From: Ignavibacteria bacterium
GTDB taxonomy: Bacteria; Bacteroidota; Ignavibacteria; SZUA-365
Assembly (NCBI GenBank): GCA_016720835.1
Contig: JADKJW010000023.1
Coordinates: 1-46,739 of the forward strand
Direction: 5' to 3'
Length of the DNA: 46,739 nucleotides
Part shown: in pieces, positions 39,005 through 46,739 of the stretch
Layout: the number at the start of each line of letters is the position of its first letter
Position numbering within the stretch: the stretch's first letter is position 1
The notes under the pieces: model-generated
The model's input: only the letters and a program-made list of their open reading frames with translations
The model's database searches: none
What the model was told of the DNA's origin: nothing
Position numbers and translations under genes: made by a program

Positions 39005-39754
39005 CTAACGGGTGATGGCGCCGATTGCGCCTACAATCCGATCCGCACACCCCAGCGCGGGCCCGTTCCCCGACCCGATGGAAAGGTCGACGCCGATGCG
39101 GTTCTCCGACATCGTCTGCTGCAGTTTCTCGAGCAGGCCGTCGTTGTATTTAGCGGTCTGCTCCGATGCGTCCATCATCTCCAAAGAGCTTGAGGGGCTG
39201 GAGAAGGCCGCGACGCCGATCGAGAAGCCCTGGGTGAATTCATACGTGGTTACCTTCGACGTGTAGGTTTTCTTCTCCCAGCCGAGTGGCGGGAAATCGA
39301 CGCCCAGCGAATAGGTGTACGTGTGGGTGACTTTGTCGATCCCGTTGACCGCGACGATGGCCGCAAGCACCTCGCCGGCCAGAAAGAGCAGACCTCGCTC
39401 TCCGCACCCCGCGTACGCATGTCCGGCCGACGGAATCAGCAGCGCCCAGAGCGCCGCGCTGCCGGGGGATTTTTCGCCTGGAGTGTACTCGGCGCTGTTC
39501 CATGACAACTCGGTATCTGCGCCTCCGGCGCTCGGTTCCCCGACGCGATTGATGCGGACAATCACGTTGTAGGGGACTTCGGTCTCGACGCCGTTTTCCA
39601 GGCGCAGCAGGAGGTTGCCGTCGGTCATCCTGTTGAGAATGGTTCCTTTCAACATGCGGCCGTCCGTGAGCGCGACGGTATCCGCTGCACCCTGAGCATG
39701 TGCGCACAGGGCGGAAAGTGCGAGGAGGAGGAGAACATGCATTGCGCGTTTCAT
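39005..39754 (-). CDS. Small exported, membrane-associated protein of unknown function
   Basis: The start at ATG 39754 (AGGTGA upstream) opens a signal peptide (MKRAMHVLLLLALSALCAHAQ). About 249 residues. An N-terminal beta-rich segment, DTVALTDGRMLKGTILNRMTDGNLLLRLENGVETEVPYNVIVRI, resembles the small SH3-like 'TDGRxxKGxI' domain of many FCB hypothetical proteins. The middle has one or two hydrophobic helices (GSAALWALLIPSAGHAYAG and GLLFLAGEVLAAIVAV), similar in style to DUF5683-like membrane proteins. The C-terminal 100 residues are polar and end with a low-complexity SSPSSSLE stretch and a Gly-rich tail. No enzyme motif is seen. The stop is TAG at 39005-39007. Confidence 0.7.
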   Translation of the reverse strand: MKRAMHVLLLLALSALCAHAQGAADTVALTDGRMLKGTILNRMTDGNLLLRLENGVETEVPYNVIVRINRVGEPSAGGADTELSWNSAEYTPGEKSPGSAALWALLIPSAGHAYAGCGERGLLFLAGEVLAAIVAVNGIDKVTHTYTYSLGVDFPPLGWEKKTYTSKVTTYEFTQGFSIGVAAFSSPSSSLEMMDASEQTAKYNDGLLEKLQQTMSENRIGVDLSIGSGNGPALGCADRIVGAIGAITR

Positions 39755-40174
39755 GGTATCACCTGCGGTAAAGTGGAGTGGACGCCTGTCAGTTCGATAC
39801 GGTGTGGATTCCGATTCGCGCTTGAGCTGCCTTCGCCGGGCGGATGAGAATCTCGAGGGCAACATACTTCCGGGGGCATCGGCCGATGTCACCGTTCTGT
39901 CATGGAACCTTCATGAAATTCCATCGGTCATGTTCACACTGAAATTCAACGTCTTGCCTCGTGGAAGTCGAGCCTCGATCACATGTGACATTTTCATGAC
40001 ACGCGCCGCCGCGCTCGCGTTCGTTTCGCAGCGGCTTCGGCAGGACAAGGAGTTCTTGAGCGACGCGAACAGGTAGCGCTATTTGTCGAGCAGCATGAAC
40101 CTCGTCATCGGCATCATCGTCATCGGAGTGAATGCGAAGGTCATGATGGAGCCGAAACGCGAAACGTAGTTCGA

Positions 40175-40327
40175 GTGGGAAGTATCGCGGGAGCCGGCGC
40201 AGGCATCATTCTCAGGAGCAACGACGGCGGCGACACAGGGTCCGTGCAGCAGAGCGGCTTTTCGCAGGCGCTCTATTCCGTTTCGTTCAGCGACGATCGC
40301 ATCGGCACAGTCGTCGGCGACAACTGA
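40175..40327 (+). pseudogene. Relic of a Ycf48/BNR-like propeller gene
   Basis: The frame from 40175 to TGA 40325-40327 encodes about 50 residues including GIILRSNDGGDTGS, VQQSGFSQALYSVSFSD and IGTVVGDN. This is one full blade and the start of the next, as in Ycf48-like propellers of the FCB group, where the phrase normally reads NDGGDTW and GDNGTILRT. There is no start codon, ribosome site or remaining blades nearby, so it is a decayed fragment. Tryptophan to glycine in DTG is a further sign of decay. Confidence 0.65.
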
Positions 40328-40357
40328 CGCGGCACGCGCAGAGCATGGTGTCGCTTC

Positions 40358-40388
40358 TTGCATCATCCGGCAAACTGCCGTACATTTG
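40358..40388 (+). promoter_or_regulatory. Promoter of the toxin-antitoxin operon, Bacteroidota consensus
   Basis: TTG (40358-40360), exactly 20 bases, then TACATTTG (40381-40388), a full match to TAnnTTTG. This is the best promoter in the window. It is 47 bases upstream of the antitoxin start. Confidence 0.72.
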
Positions 40389-40400
40389 CTGATCAAGCAA
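40386..40400. promoter_or_regulatory. Possible antitoxin operator
   Basis: An inverted repeat TTGCT-GATCA-AGCAA overlaps the end of the -7 box and the expected transcription start. Ribbon-helix-helix antitoxins of this family repress their own promoter at such palindromes, so this is the likely site, by inference only. Confidence 0.4.
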
Positions 40401-40434
40401 TGAATGCAGAAACGATAACGAGTTAGGAGCGATC

Positions 40435-40731
40435 ATGGCCACGACAGCGGAGCAGAAAACCTCACGGATCGAGATCCGGGTAGATCGCAAGGCGAAGAAA
40501 CTGGCGGAAAAGGCGGCCGCGCTCCTCGGCCAGTCCTTGAGTGCTTTCATCGTTTCGCGCATGGTCGCCGATGCGCAGCAGGTGATCGATGCGCATCAGC
40601 GGACACTCCTCTCGCTCGCGGATTGGGAACGGTTTCAAAAGATCCTCCGGAATCCGCCAGCCCCCAACGCGGCGCTCAGGAAGGCCGCCCGCCGGTACAA
40701 AGAAACGGTGACACACTCCGACGGTCTCTAA
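40435..40731 (+). CDS. DUF1778 ribbon-helix-helix antitoxin (TacA-like)
   Basis: A 98-residue protein; GAGTTAGGAGCGATC precedes ATG 40435. The N-terminal half (SRIEIRVDRKAKKLAEKAAALLGQSLSAFIVSRMVADAQQVI) is the DUF1778 ribbon-helix-helix DNA-binding fold. The C-terminal tail (LLSLADWERFQKILRNPPAPNAALRKAARRYKE) is the usual toxin-neutralising segment, with the LSxxDWxxFxxxLxNPPxPNxxL motif. It binds and neutralises the GNAT toxin encoded 1 base downstream and represses the operon. The pairing and order match known TacA/TacT modules. Confidence 0.92.
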   Translation: MATTAEQKTSRIEIRVDRKAKKLAEKAAALLGQSLSAFIVSRMVADAQQVIDAHQRTLLSLADWERFQKILRNPPAPNAALRKAARRYKETVTHSDGL

Positions 40732-40732
40732 C

Positions 40733-41251
40733 ATGCGCATTGTGCTCCTGGACAGGACGCACGATCGCGAGGGCTTCGATTGCGGGGAGGTGTCGTTGAA
40801 TGCGTTCCTCAAGCAGCATGCCCGGAAAAACGCTGAATTGGGATTCAGTGTGACCTACGTTCTCACCGCGGATGACAGCAACGAGATCTTGGCGTATTAT
40901 ACCATCGCGGGCGGAGAGTTCGATTGCGAACTCCTGCCGGCGACGAGCAGGAAAGGGCTGCCGCGTCATGCGGTGCCGGTCATCCGCCTGTGCCGTCTTG
41001 CAACGGACCTGACGCAGCGCGGGAAGGGACTCGGAGAAATCATGCTGCTGGATGTGTTGCGCCGGGCCGTGAGCATCTCCGAGCAGCTTGGTGTCCACGC
41101 CATCGAAGTTGACGCGTTGAGCGACGCTGCTCGAACGTATTACCGCAAGTACGGTTTCCAGTCGCTTCTGAACGACCCCGCCCATCTCTACTTGGCGATT
41201 GAAACCGCACGAAGGTTGCTCCCGGACAGGAAAACGATACCTGGAGCCTGA
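40733..41251 (+). CDS. GNAT acetyltransferase toxin (TacT-like)
   Basis: 172 residues, starting 1 base after the antitoxin stop. The family core is present: the N-terminus FDCGEVSLNAFLKQHARKN, then LAYYTIAGGEF, then RLATDLTQRGKGLGEIMLLDVL, where Q95-R-G-K-G-L-G101 is the acetyl-CoA pyrophosphate loop. ARTYYRKYGFQ follows, whose Tyr (Y137 or Y140) is the expected catalytic residue. Known relatives acetylate the amino group of aminoacyl-tRNA and block translation, causing growth arrest. It is intact, with no frameshift, so the module is probably active. Confidence 0.92.
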   Translation: MRIVLLDRTHDREGFDCGEVSLNAFLKQHARKNAELGFSVTYVLTADDSNEILAYYTIAGGEFDCELLPATSRKGLPRHAVPVIRLCRLATDLTQRGKGLGEIMLLDVLRRAVSISEQLGVHAIEVDALSDAARTYYRKYGFQSLLNDPAHLYLAIETARRLLPDRKTIPGA

Positions 41252-41260
41252 AGCGAGCCG

Positions 41261-41291
41261 TTGACATTCGGATAATGCGGTGGTAAATTCC
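41261..41291 (+). promoter_or_regulatory. Promoter of the 41336 gene
   Basis: TTG (41261-41263), 20 bases, then TAAATTCC (41284-41291): the Bacteroidota form TTG-N20-TAnnTT. The same bases read as TTGACA-N17-TAAATT, so a general sigma-70 reading also fits. It starts 10 bases after the toxin stop. Confidence 0.6.
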
Positions 41292-41335
41292 CGCTTACTC
41301 GCGTACCCCTCTCGCCTCACTTCCACGGAGTTCCC

Positions 41336-42775
41336 ATGAACCAATTTCGAAGCGGATTGGTCGTCGCCACGCTCATGCTCGCAATGAATGGAGCACACGC
41401 GCAATGGGAGCCCGACCTGCGCCTGACAAACAATCCCGCACTCTCGCTTGTCGGCGGGGCGAGTCAGAAAAACGTCGCGGCCGATGGCGGCAGGGTGCAT
41501 GCCGTGTGGCATGACAGACGCGAGAAGAATGAGGAGATTTATTACAAGCGATCCACCGATGGCGGCGTCAGCTGGGGAGCCGATGTCCGGCTCACGAACG
41601 ACACGTCCAAATCAAGCTATCCTTCCATCGCGGTATCCGGTGACGTGGTGCTTGTCTTCTGGAACGACAATCGCGACGGGAACTACGAGATCTATGCCAA
41701 GCGGTCCACCGATGGTGGCGCGACCTGGGAGCCCGACAGGCGATTGAGCGACGGGGCTGGCTGGTCTGATACGCCGTCTGCCGGTGTTTCCGGATCCTTC
41801 GTCCATGTCGTCTGGGCGGATGAACGCGATGGCGAGACCGAGATCTATTACAAGCGTTCGACCGATCTCGGGGCAACGTGGGGCGCCGATACACGTCTGA
41901 CGAATGAACCGGCGGAATCGAATTTTCCTTCGCTTTCCGTCTCCGGATCCAACATTCACGTCGTCTGGTCCGATTATCGCGACACGGAATTTTCCGAACC
42001 GGAAGAAATCTACTACAAACGATCCACGGACGGGGGAGCGACATGGGGGCCGGATATACGGCTCACCAATGAAGAACACTGGTCGGATTATCCATGCATC
42101 TCTTCATCCGGTCCACTTGTCCATGCCGTATGGTATGACAGTCGTCACGGGGGGAATGGAGGCTCGATCTATTACAAGCGTTCTGTGGATGGCGGAAACA
42201 CCTGGAAGGCCGATACACTGCTCACGGACGTGCCCTTTGTGTCCAGCTATGCGTCCGTCGCGGCCTCCGGTTCGATCGTGCATGTCGTATTCGACGATGC
42301 ACGTGATCCCGCGGGGAACGAAGTCTTCTACAAGTGTTCGACGGATGGCGGCGCCTCGTGGGGTGCGGATGCACGGTTGACGAACAACAATTACTCCTAC
42401 CTTCCGTCAGTGGCGGTATCCGGCTCGGGGATTCATGTCGTATGGAATGACGGGCGGGATGGAAATGGGGAAATCTATTACAAGCGCAATCCGACAGGGA
42501 ATACGACCGCAATACAGGATGTGCACCCGTCGAGCAGCAGTCTCCAGCTGTACCCGAATCCGGCAGGCGATGCGCTGCACGTGAAGTACGCATCCGAACG
42601 GCATGCCCCCGTTTCCATCGTCGTATCCGATTTTCTGGGAGTACCGGTGTTTGAGCGCACGGAAGTGCACGATGCCGTTTCCATCCCGACGGGCGCAATT
42701 CCGCCCGGAGAATATTTCCTCACCGTCACAAATGGAGCGCGTGTCGAGCGAAAGCCATTTGTGATTATCCGGTAA
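41336..42775 (+). CDS. T9SS-sorted BNR-repeat protein (sialidase-like propeller fold)
   Basis: An intact 479-residue protein with signal peptide (core GLVVATLMLAMNGAHAQ). Seven imperfect repeats of about 50 residues follow. Each contains a variant of HVVWxDxRDGNxEIYYKRSTDGGATWGxDxRLTN, carrying the BNR Asp-box SxDGGxTW. The C-terminal 75 residues form a T9SS sorting domain (LQLYPNPAGDALHVKY ... PPGEYFLTVTNGARVERKPFVIIR). The repeats are also visible at DNA level with a period near 155 bases. The catalytic Arg triad and Tyr of true sialidases are not evident, so a binding rather than a cleaving role is more likely. Its composition (about 53% GC in a sampled line) is lower than the glycan operon. 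Confidence 0.86.
   Translation: MNQFRSGLVVATLMLAMNGAHAQWEPDLRLTNNPALSLVGGASQKNVAADGGRVHAVWHDRREKNEEIYYKRSTDGGVSWGADVRLTNDTSKSSYPSIAVSGDVVLVFWNDNRDGNYEIYAKRSTDGGATWEPDRRLSDGAGWSDTPSAGVSGSFVHVVWADERDGETEIYYKRSTDLGATWGADTRLTNEPAESNFPSLSVSGSNIHVVWSDYRDTEFSEPEEIYYKRSTDGGATWGPDIRLTNEEHWSDYPCISSSGPLVHAVWYDSRHGGNGGSIYYKRSVDGGNTWKADTLLTDVPFVSSYASVAASGSIVHVVFDDARDPAGNEVFYKCSTDGGASWGADARLTNNNYSYLPSVAVSGSGIHVVWNDGRDGNGEIYYKRNPTGNTTAIQDVHPSSSSLQLYPNPAGDALHVKYASERHAPVSIVVSDFLGVPVFERTEVHDAVSIPTGAIPPGEYFLTVTNGARVERKPFVIIR
41535..42490 (+). repeat. Seven tandem coding repeats (BNR units)
   Basis: Near-identical blocks around ATCTATTACAAGCG recur at about 41537, 41691, 41843, 42007, 42169, 42329 and 42473, a spacing of 144-165 bases. 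They lie inside the 41336-42775 gene and could allow copy-number change by recombination. Confidence 0.7.
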
Positions 42776-42791
42776 TCCCGCGCGTGAGGCT

Positions 42792-45700
42792 TTACTTCAA
42801 CAGCGTCATCATCCGTGTCTGACTGAAATCGCCTGCCGTGAGCTTCAGCATATAACTGCCTGAGGGAAGTTTCCGGCCGAGATCGTCGGTCGCATCCCAT
42901 GAAACCTGGTACGCGCCGGCGTCTTTGCTCTCGTTCACGAGCGTTTTCACGGGCGTTCCGAGAAGGTCGAACACCGCCAGCGTCACCCTCGCCGGAGCCT
43001 GCAGCGAGTAGGAAATCGTCGTCACCGGATTGAACGGATTCGGATAATTCTGGGAGAGCCCGGTGAACACGGCATGCACGCGAGTGGTCCTCGCGCTGTC
43101 AGGATCGGATTCATCACGGGTGATTTCCACCCCGCCCCGGTCGAGCTTCGTCAGCGCGAGACGGAACCAGCTCCCGCCGATCTCGTGGGGACGGCAACCG
43201 AAGCGGCTCCACGTCGCGGTGTCGCTGCGGAGGGTGCCATCGGAGTTGTAGCGGAATGACACTTCCTCTATGGGGAGATTGTCGGTCCAGTGGAAATCCT
43301 TCGCGTACACGGTCCAGTCCAGGATCACCGAATCGGCGCTCGTGCCGAGCGGATCGGCGCTGAAGCCTCCAAAGAGCGCATCGAGATCGGACTGCGAAAG
43401 CTGCGTGCCGGTGGTGGCGCCCGTGTTCTTCACGAGGAGGGTGCCGCGCGGCGCGCCTTTCGTGGCCGGAAATGTGCGCAGCACCTTGCCGACCCACTGA
43501 TAGCCGAGCGTATCGACGGTGCGGCCCGAGGGATCGTCCTTCCAGGACTGCGAGGCGACGTCGAACACCGTGAAGCCGCCGATGAGCGTTCCCTTCTCGA
43601 TGTTCCTGTCGCGCGCGGCAGTCCAGATCACGTCGATCGGCGGCGTCGCGGCGCTGATGCCGCTGATCGTCGCGTTCTGCGCGGGCTGCACGGCCGTCGG
43701 CGCATTTTCGGGAGGGCGATTGATCGAAACGATGAGCGCGGCGGTCGGCGGCGGACTGTTCCGCACGGTGACGCCCGCGGTGTCGGAGCAGACGCTCTGG
43801 CCTGCCTTGTTCGTTGCCTTCACGAACCATCGCACCCGCATGACGAGGCTGTCCGCGTTCGGCTGCGGCGGCACGCCCGGACGGAACAGCAGCGCGCGGA
43901 GTTTGTCACCCGCGATGGTGAGCGACGGAGTGACGCCGTTGTCGTCCGATGCGACGCTGACCGTAAGGCGCTGCGATGTGGAGAGCCCGACGCTGTCGAT
44001 GATGCCGCACCATGCGTACTTCACCGTGTCGTTGACGTTGTTCTTTCCCGAGGCATTCCAGGTGGACGCCTGCCATTGCAGACGCAGCGTATCCCTCGCG
44101 ATGCCATTGCCCGCGCAGGCGCCGGTATGGTCGAGCCGGAACAGCGTCCTGTTCGGCGACGCTGCATTGCCGAGCAGGAAGGGCGCCGGCGCGAAGGCTT
44201 GCTTCACCCACACGGGACGGCTCGAGATCACGTTCGCGGGAAGCAGACCATGCGGAATGTTCGCGCCGCCCGGATCACCGACCGCGAGCGTCAGACGCCT
44301 GTCGTCGGGTTTGATGCCGACGTATTCGTTGCGAAGAGACGACTGCCCGAAATTATTGAAGATGCGCAGCGTATCCTCTCGGAGGTTCGTGTTGTCCGGA
44401 CCGTCGGGTGTGTTCATCGGCCTTGCGCTGAACCAGTTGCCCCCGGAGCGGATGATCAACGTCCCGCTCGGCTCGAGATTCGTGAACCACCAATCCGTGT
44501 AACGCGAGCTGATCTGCACAAACAATGTGTCGCGCGTGTTCATGTTGCCGTAGCGATCGTACGGCGTCACGCTGTACACGTAGCGCACGTCGCGGAAGAC
44601 GGTATCGGGACGGGCGTACGGCGTATTCGCGTTGTTCGGGATCTGATCGGTGGCGCCGTGCCGTATCTGTCCGTACAGGCGCGTGTACATTTCGAAATTG
44701 CCGAGGTCGTGCGATCCGTCATTGTAGTAGCCGAGCGCGACGCGCGGCAGGGTGTCGATATCCGCCTGTACCGGGAGGATGCCCATGGGCAGGCGGGTGT
44801 TGTCCCTGTTTCCCTGACTGGCGTCGAAGCTGCTCGGGAAAATGGACAGATACGCGATGCGGTACGGGACGACCACGAACGTGTGCTGCAGATAATGCGC
44901 GCTGGTGTTCCAGAAATAGTACCGGCCGATCGAGGGCTCTGGGTACGCCGGTTTTAGCCAGGGCACGCCGCGGTTCGGGAACGGTTGTTCGTCGAAGAGC
45001 CGGGCGGTAGCGTTCGGGCCTTGAATGCCGTCCTCGACGCCTTCGCCACCCCTCCAGTAGGTGTCATCGAGATGCCAGACGTTGTTCGCGATGCGTTGGG
45101 CCTTGCGGACCACCGTGTATTTCCCGTGATCGTAGCTCGCGTTGTCGTCCACCACCTCGCCGGCCATGTCGGTGAGTGTCGGGTCGACTATGCGCAGATC
45201 GATCACCTGCTCGGCCGTGGAATCCACGAGGCGGATGAACACGCCCGGAGCGATGGGCAGTGGTCCGCTGCTGATGCCGAAGCCGCCGGAGACGACGAGC
45301 ACGCGGCGCGCGAAATCCCCGGACCAGAGACCGCCGTTGTTATCCATGCCGCCCCACACGCCGATGGCGTTCTTCGTGCGACTCATGCCGTTCAGTCCCG
45401 CGATGGTGAAGTCCTCGGCTCTCCAGCCGCTTGCGCCGATGCGCGTGACGCGGTCGAATTCGCCGTTGCTCTGCGAGGCGTAACTGCCGGGCCGCCCGCG
45501 ATCGGTGAACGTGCCCATGAGTTCGCCGCGCACGGAGTTGTTCTTCTGGCCGCCGAAGGCCGCGTTTACGTAGGTGTACACGGAGTCGGCGTAGAGACGG
45601 TGCTCGTATGCGAGCGTCTGTCCTGGTTGCGCGTTGCTGCCGGTGAACATCGCCGGGCCATACGGATTTCCGCCGGTGGGAGGCGTGTTCTCCCAGACCG

Positions 45701-46739
45701 GGGTTGCGCGAAGCAGCACAGGCCGCATGTTGACCGCGCGCTGGACGCCGCTGCTGTGATCGGTCACGATGTGCCAGCCGAGACATTCCGGCATCAGCGT
45801 CCCGTACGCGGTGTTGACGCCGAGCGGATTGACGACCGCACCGCCGCCCGCGATGGTGATGTCGAAGAACTCCCCGCGCGCGTCGATACGGGCGCCCGGA
45901 ATGGTGTAGCCGAGCTTCGCGCGCATGTCGTCGTTCAACTGGTTGTAGCGGCTGTACGGCGTCGCGTAGATTTCCTGACTGTTGTACGCGTCGAGCTTCT
46001 GAAACACCGGCAGGTTCGAGACGGGATCGCGCGCGAACGCCGGATTGATCTGCATCGCTTCGGCATCGAGATACAGCGGATTGCCCGCGCGATCCAGGGG
46101 GACATTGTCGTTGTTCACCACCAGATACTTGCCGACGGAGGCATCGGAGACATTGCGCCTGTACGCCTGATTGAGGAGGATATGGTCGACACTCACCGCC
46201 TCGTAATGCCCCTCTTCCTTGATGCGGTCGCTCCCCGCGGGAAGGCTGATCCGCGGAGCGCTGAGGTCGATCGTCCGGGCTTCAGGGGTTCCCGTGCCGG
46301 GGAAACGGCCCGCGCGGCTCACCACGTATTCCTGTCCCGCCCGCAGGATGTCGAAACGCGTCGGCGCCTTGGTCACGGACACGATCTTGCAGGTGTCGCG
46401 GATGATGTCCGTCGCGCCGGGACGGCTGGGATCGGGCCAGGCGTTTGCCCAGGCTTCCACAAACACGCGCGCATCCGTCGTCTTCGGGGTCGGGTATTCG
46501 AGGCGGTGAAGAAGGATGTCTGATTGATGAACACGCCCGCGACAAGGGTGCTGATCTGCGTGTGATGATAGCGGGCCTTGCGCATCGGTCCGTACTCGTC
46601 GCGCGTCCAGTCGAGCGCGGGGACGATGGTCGCGCCGGTTCCGTAGGGCGCCGGCAGGGCGCCGCTCTCGGCCCACATGCGGAAGATGATGCGGGCGGTG
46701 TCGATGCCGTTGCCGACGTTGTTCCGGTCGTACGGCGGC
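42792..46739 (-). CDS. Very large T9SS cargo protein of unknown function, 5'-truncated, frameshifted
   Basis: The frame is open at the right edge, so the start is missing. About 1,315 residues are visible. One frame change at about 46490-46505 joins VFINQTSFFTAS to EYPTPKTTDARVFVEAWANAWPDP. The body is beta-rich and unassigned. It includes NGIDTARIIFRMWAESG near the edge, several long segments with YSVTPYDRYGNMNTRDTLFVQ and PDGPDNTNLREDTLRIFNNFG phrases, and an Fn3-like part (APTAVQPAQNATISG ... DVIWTAARDRN). The C-terminus is a textbook T9SS domain: NYPNPFNPVTTISYSL, then LPSGSYMLKLTAGDFSQTRMMTLLK. It is probably an extracellular structural or adhesive protein. It is convergent with the BNR gene, with 16 bases between stops. 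Confidence 0.78.
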   Translation of the reverse strand, partial: AAVRPEQRRQRHRHRPHHLPHVGRERRPAGALRNRRDHRPRARLDARRVRTDAQGPLSSHADQHPCRGRVHQSDILLHRLEYPTPKTTDARVFVEAWANAWPDPSRPGATDIIRDTCKIVSVTKAPTRFDILRAGQEYVVSRAGRFPGTGTPEARTIDLSAPRISLPAGSDRIKEEGHYEAVSVDHILLNQAYRRNVSDASVGKYLVVNNDNVPLDRAGNPLYLDAEAMQINPAFARDPVSNLPVFQKLDAYNSQEIYATPYSRYNQLNDDMRAKLGYTIPGARIDARGEFFDITIAGGGAVVNPLGVNTAYGTLMPECLGWHIVTDHSSGVQRAVNMRPVLLRATPVWENTPPTGGNPYGPAMFTGSNAQPGQTLAYEHRLYADSVYTYVNAAFGGQKNNSVRGELMGTFTDRGRPGSYASQSNGEFDRVTRIGASGWRAEDFTIAGLNGMSRTKNAIGVWGGMDNNGGLWSGDFARRVLVVSGGFGISSGPLPIAPGVFIRLVDSTAEQVIDLRIVDPTLTDMAGEVVDDNASYDHGKYTVVRKAQRIANNVWHLDDTYWRGGEGVEDGIQGPNATARLFDEQPFPNRGVPWLKPAYPEPSIGRYYFWNTSAHYLQHTFVVVPYRIAYLSIFPSSFDASQGNRDNTRLPMGILPVQADIDTLPRVALGYYNDGSHDLGNFEMYTRLYGQIRHGATDQIPNNANTPYARPDTVFRDVRYVYSVTPYDRYGNMNTRDTLFVQISSRYTDWWFTNLEPSGTLIIRSGGNWFSARPMNTPDGPDNTNLREDTLRIFNNFGQSSLRNEYVGIKPDDRRLTLAVGDPGGANIPHGLLPANVISSRPVWVKQAFAPAPFLLGNAASPNRTLFRLDHTGACAGNGIARDTLRLQWQASTWNASGKNNVNDTVKYAWCGIIDSVGLSTSQRLTVSVASDDNGVTPSLTIAGDKLRALLFRPGVPPQPNADSLVMRVRWFVKATNKAGQSVCSDTAGVTVRNSPPPTAALIVSINRPPENAPTAVQPAQNATISGISAATPPIDVIWTAARDRNIEKGTLIGGFTVFDVASQSWKDDPSGRTVDTLGYQWVGKVLRTFPATKGAPRGTLLVKNTGATTGTQLSQSDLDALFGGFSADPLGTSADSVILDWTVYAKDFHWTDNLPIEEVSFRYNSDGTLRSDTATWSRFGCRPHEIGGSWFRLALTKLDRGGVEITRDESDPDSARTTRVHAVFTGLSQNYPNPFNPVTTISYSLQAPARVTLAVFDLLGTPVKTLVNESKDAGAYQVSWDATDDLGRKLPSGSYMLKLTAGDFSQTRMMTLLK

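Larger units (their letters stand above)
39755..40434. other. Degraded intergenic region with gene relics
   Basis: These 680 bases hold no intact gene. Bases 40175-40327 are a propeller-gene relic (separate entry). On the minus strand, 40079-40168 reads NYVSRFGSIMTFAFTPMTMMPMTRFMLLDK before a stop. This looks like a protein C-terminus but is not assignable. The part at 39780-40075 shows no convincing coding signal on either strand. The promoter and operator of the toxin-antitoxin pair lie at 40358-40400. Confidence 0.55.

Noticed and set aside
39783..40076. A 107-codon open frame starting near 39753.
   Set aside because: No ribosome site, mixed composition and no protein-like pattern. It overlaps the promoter side of the 39754 gene.

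Overview
The window is GC-rich (about 60-65% in the lines I counted) and comes from a bacterium of the Bacteroidota/FCB supergroup. Two signals support this. Six proteins end in type IX secretion (T9SS) C-terminal sorting domains, several with the NYPNPFNP-type signature. Three promoters have the Bacteroidota form TTG-N20-TAnnTT. The style of the sorting domains resembles Ignavibacteria, Kapabacteria or Rhodothermia-like lineages more than gut Bacteroides, but the sequence alone does not fix a genus.

Layout. (1) 1-2124: two tandem paralogous Gly/Ala-rich proteins of unknown function; the first is cut by the window edge and the second is broken by frameshifts. (2) 2194-6909: a secreted GH31 alpha-glucosidase and a T9SS-sorted beta-propeller, ending at a strong bidirectional hairpin. 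(3) 6977-10359: a divergent pair, a kelch/Omp28-like/T9SS protein on the minus strand and an exported ADPRibase-Mn-like metallophosphoesterase on the plus strand. (4) 10733-12710: a REC-PAS-PAS-histidine kinase. (5) 12899-33307: ten closely spaced or overlapping plus-strand genes, read here as one operon of about 20 kb: alpha/beta-hydrolase esterase, CBM9-like protein, GH29 fucosidase with PA14, clan GH-D (GH36-like) alpha-galactosidase, aldose 1-epimerase lipoprotein, GH20 hexosaminidase with PA14, GH92 alpha-mannosidase, TAT-exported GH5-like hydrolase, AGE-family sugar 2-epimerase and a class D beta-lactamase. (6) 33497-35353: an OmpA-type outer-membrane protein with calcium-binding repeats, preceded by two identical palindromes. 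(7) 35360-39754: two T9SS cargo proteins and a small membrane-associated protein, all on the minus strand. (8) 39755-41251: a degraded intergenic stretch holding a propeller-gene relic, then a TacA/TacT-type toxin-antitoxin pair with its own promoter. (9) 41336-46739: a seven-repeat BNR protein and a very large T9SS cargo protein that runs off the right edge.

How the genes fit together. The central operon has the enzyme set expected for stripping complex glycans such as N-glycans or mucin-type chains: fucose (GH29), alpha-galactose (GH36-like), GlcNAc/GalNAc (GH20) and alpha-mannose (GH92), plus an esterase, a mutarotase and a cytoplasmic 2-epimerase that could pass GlcNAc or mannose into metabolism. 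No SusC/SusD pair is present in the window, so this is not a classical polysaccharide utilization locus. The upstream kinase is the nearest candidate regulator but has no DNA-binding domain.

Quality note. At least 17 genes or gene parts show single-base frame changes, many at short homopolymers, plus one in-frame TAG. Reading across them restores normal family-length proteins, so most are probably sequence errors rather than true pseudogenes. I give the restored gene extents and name the break points.
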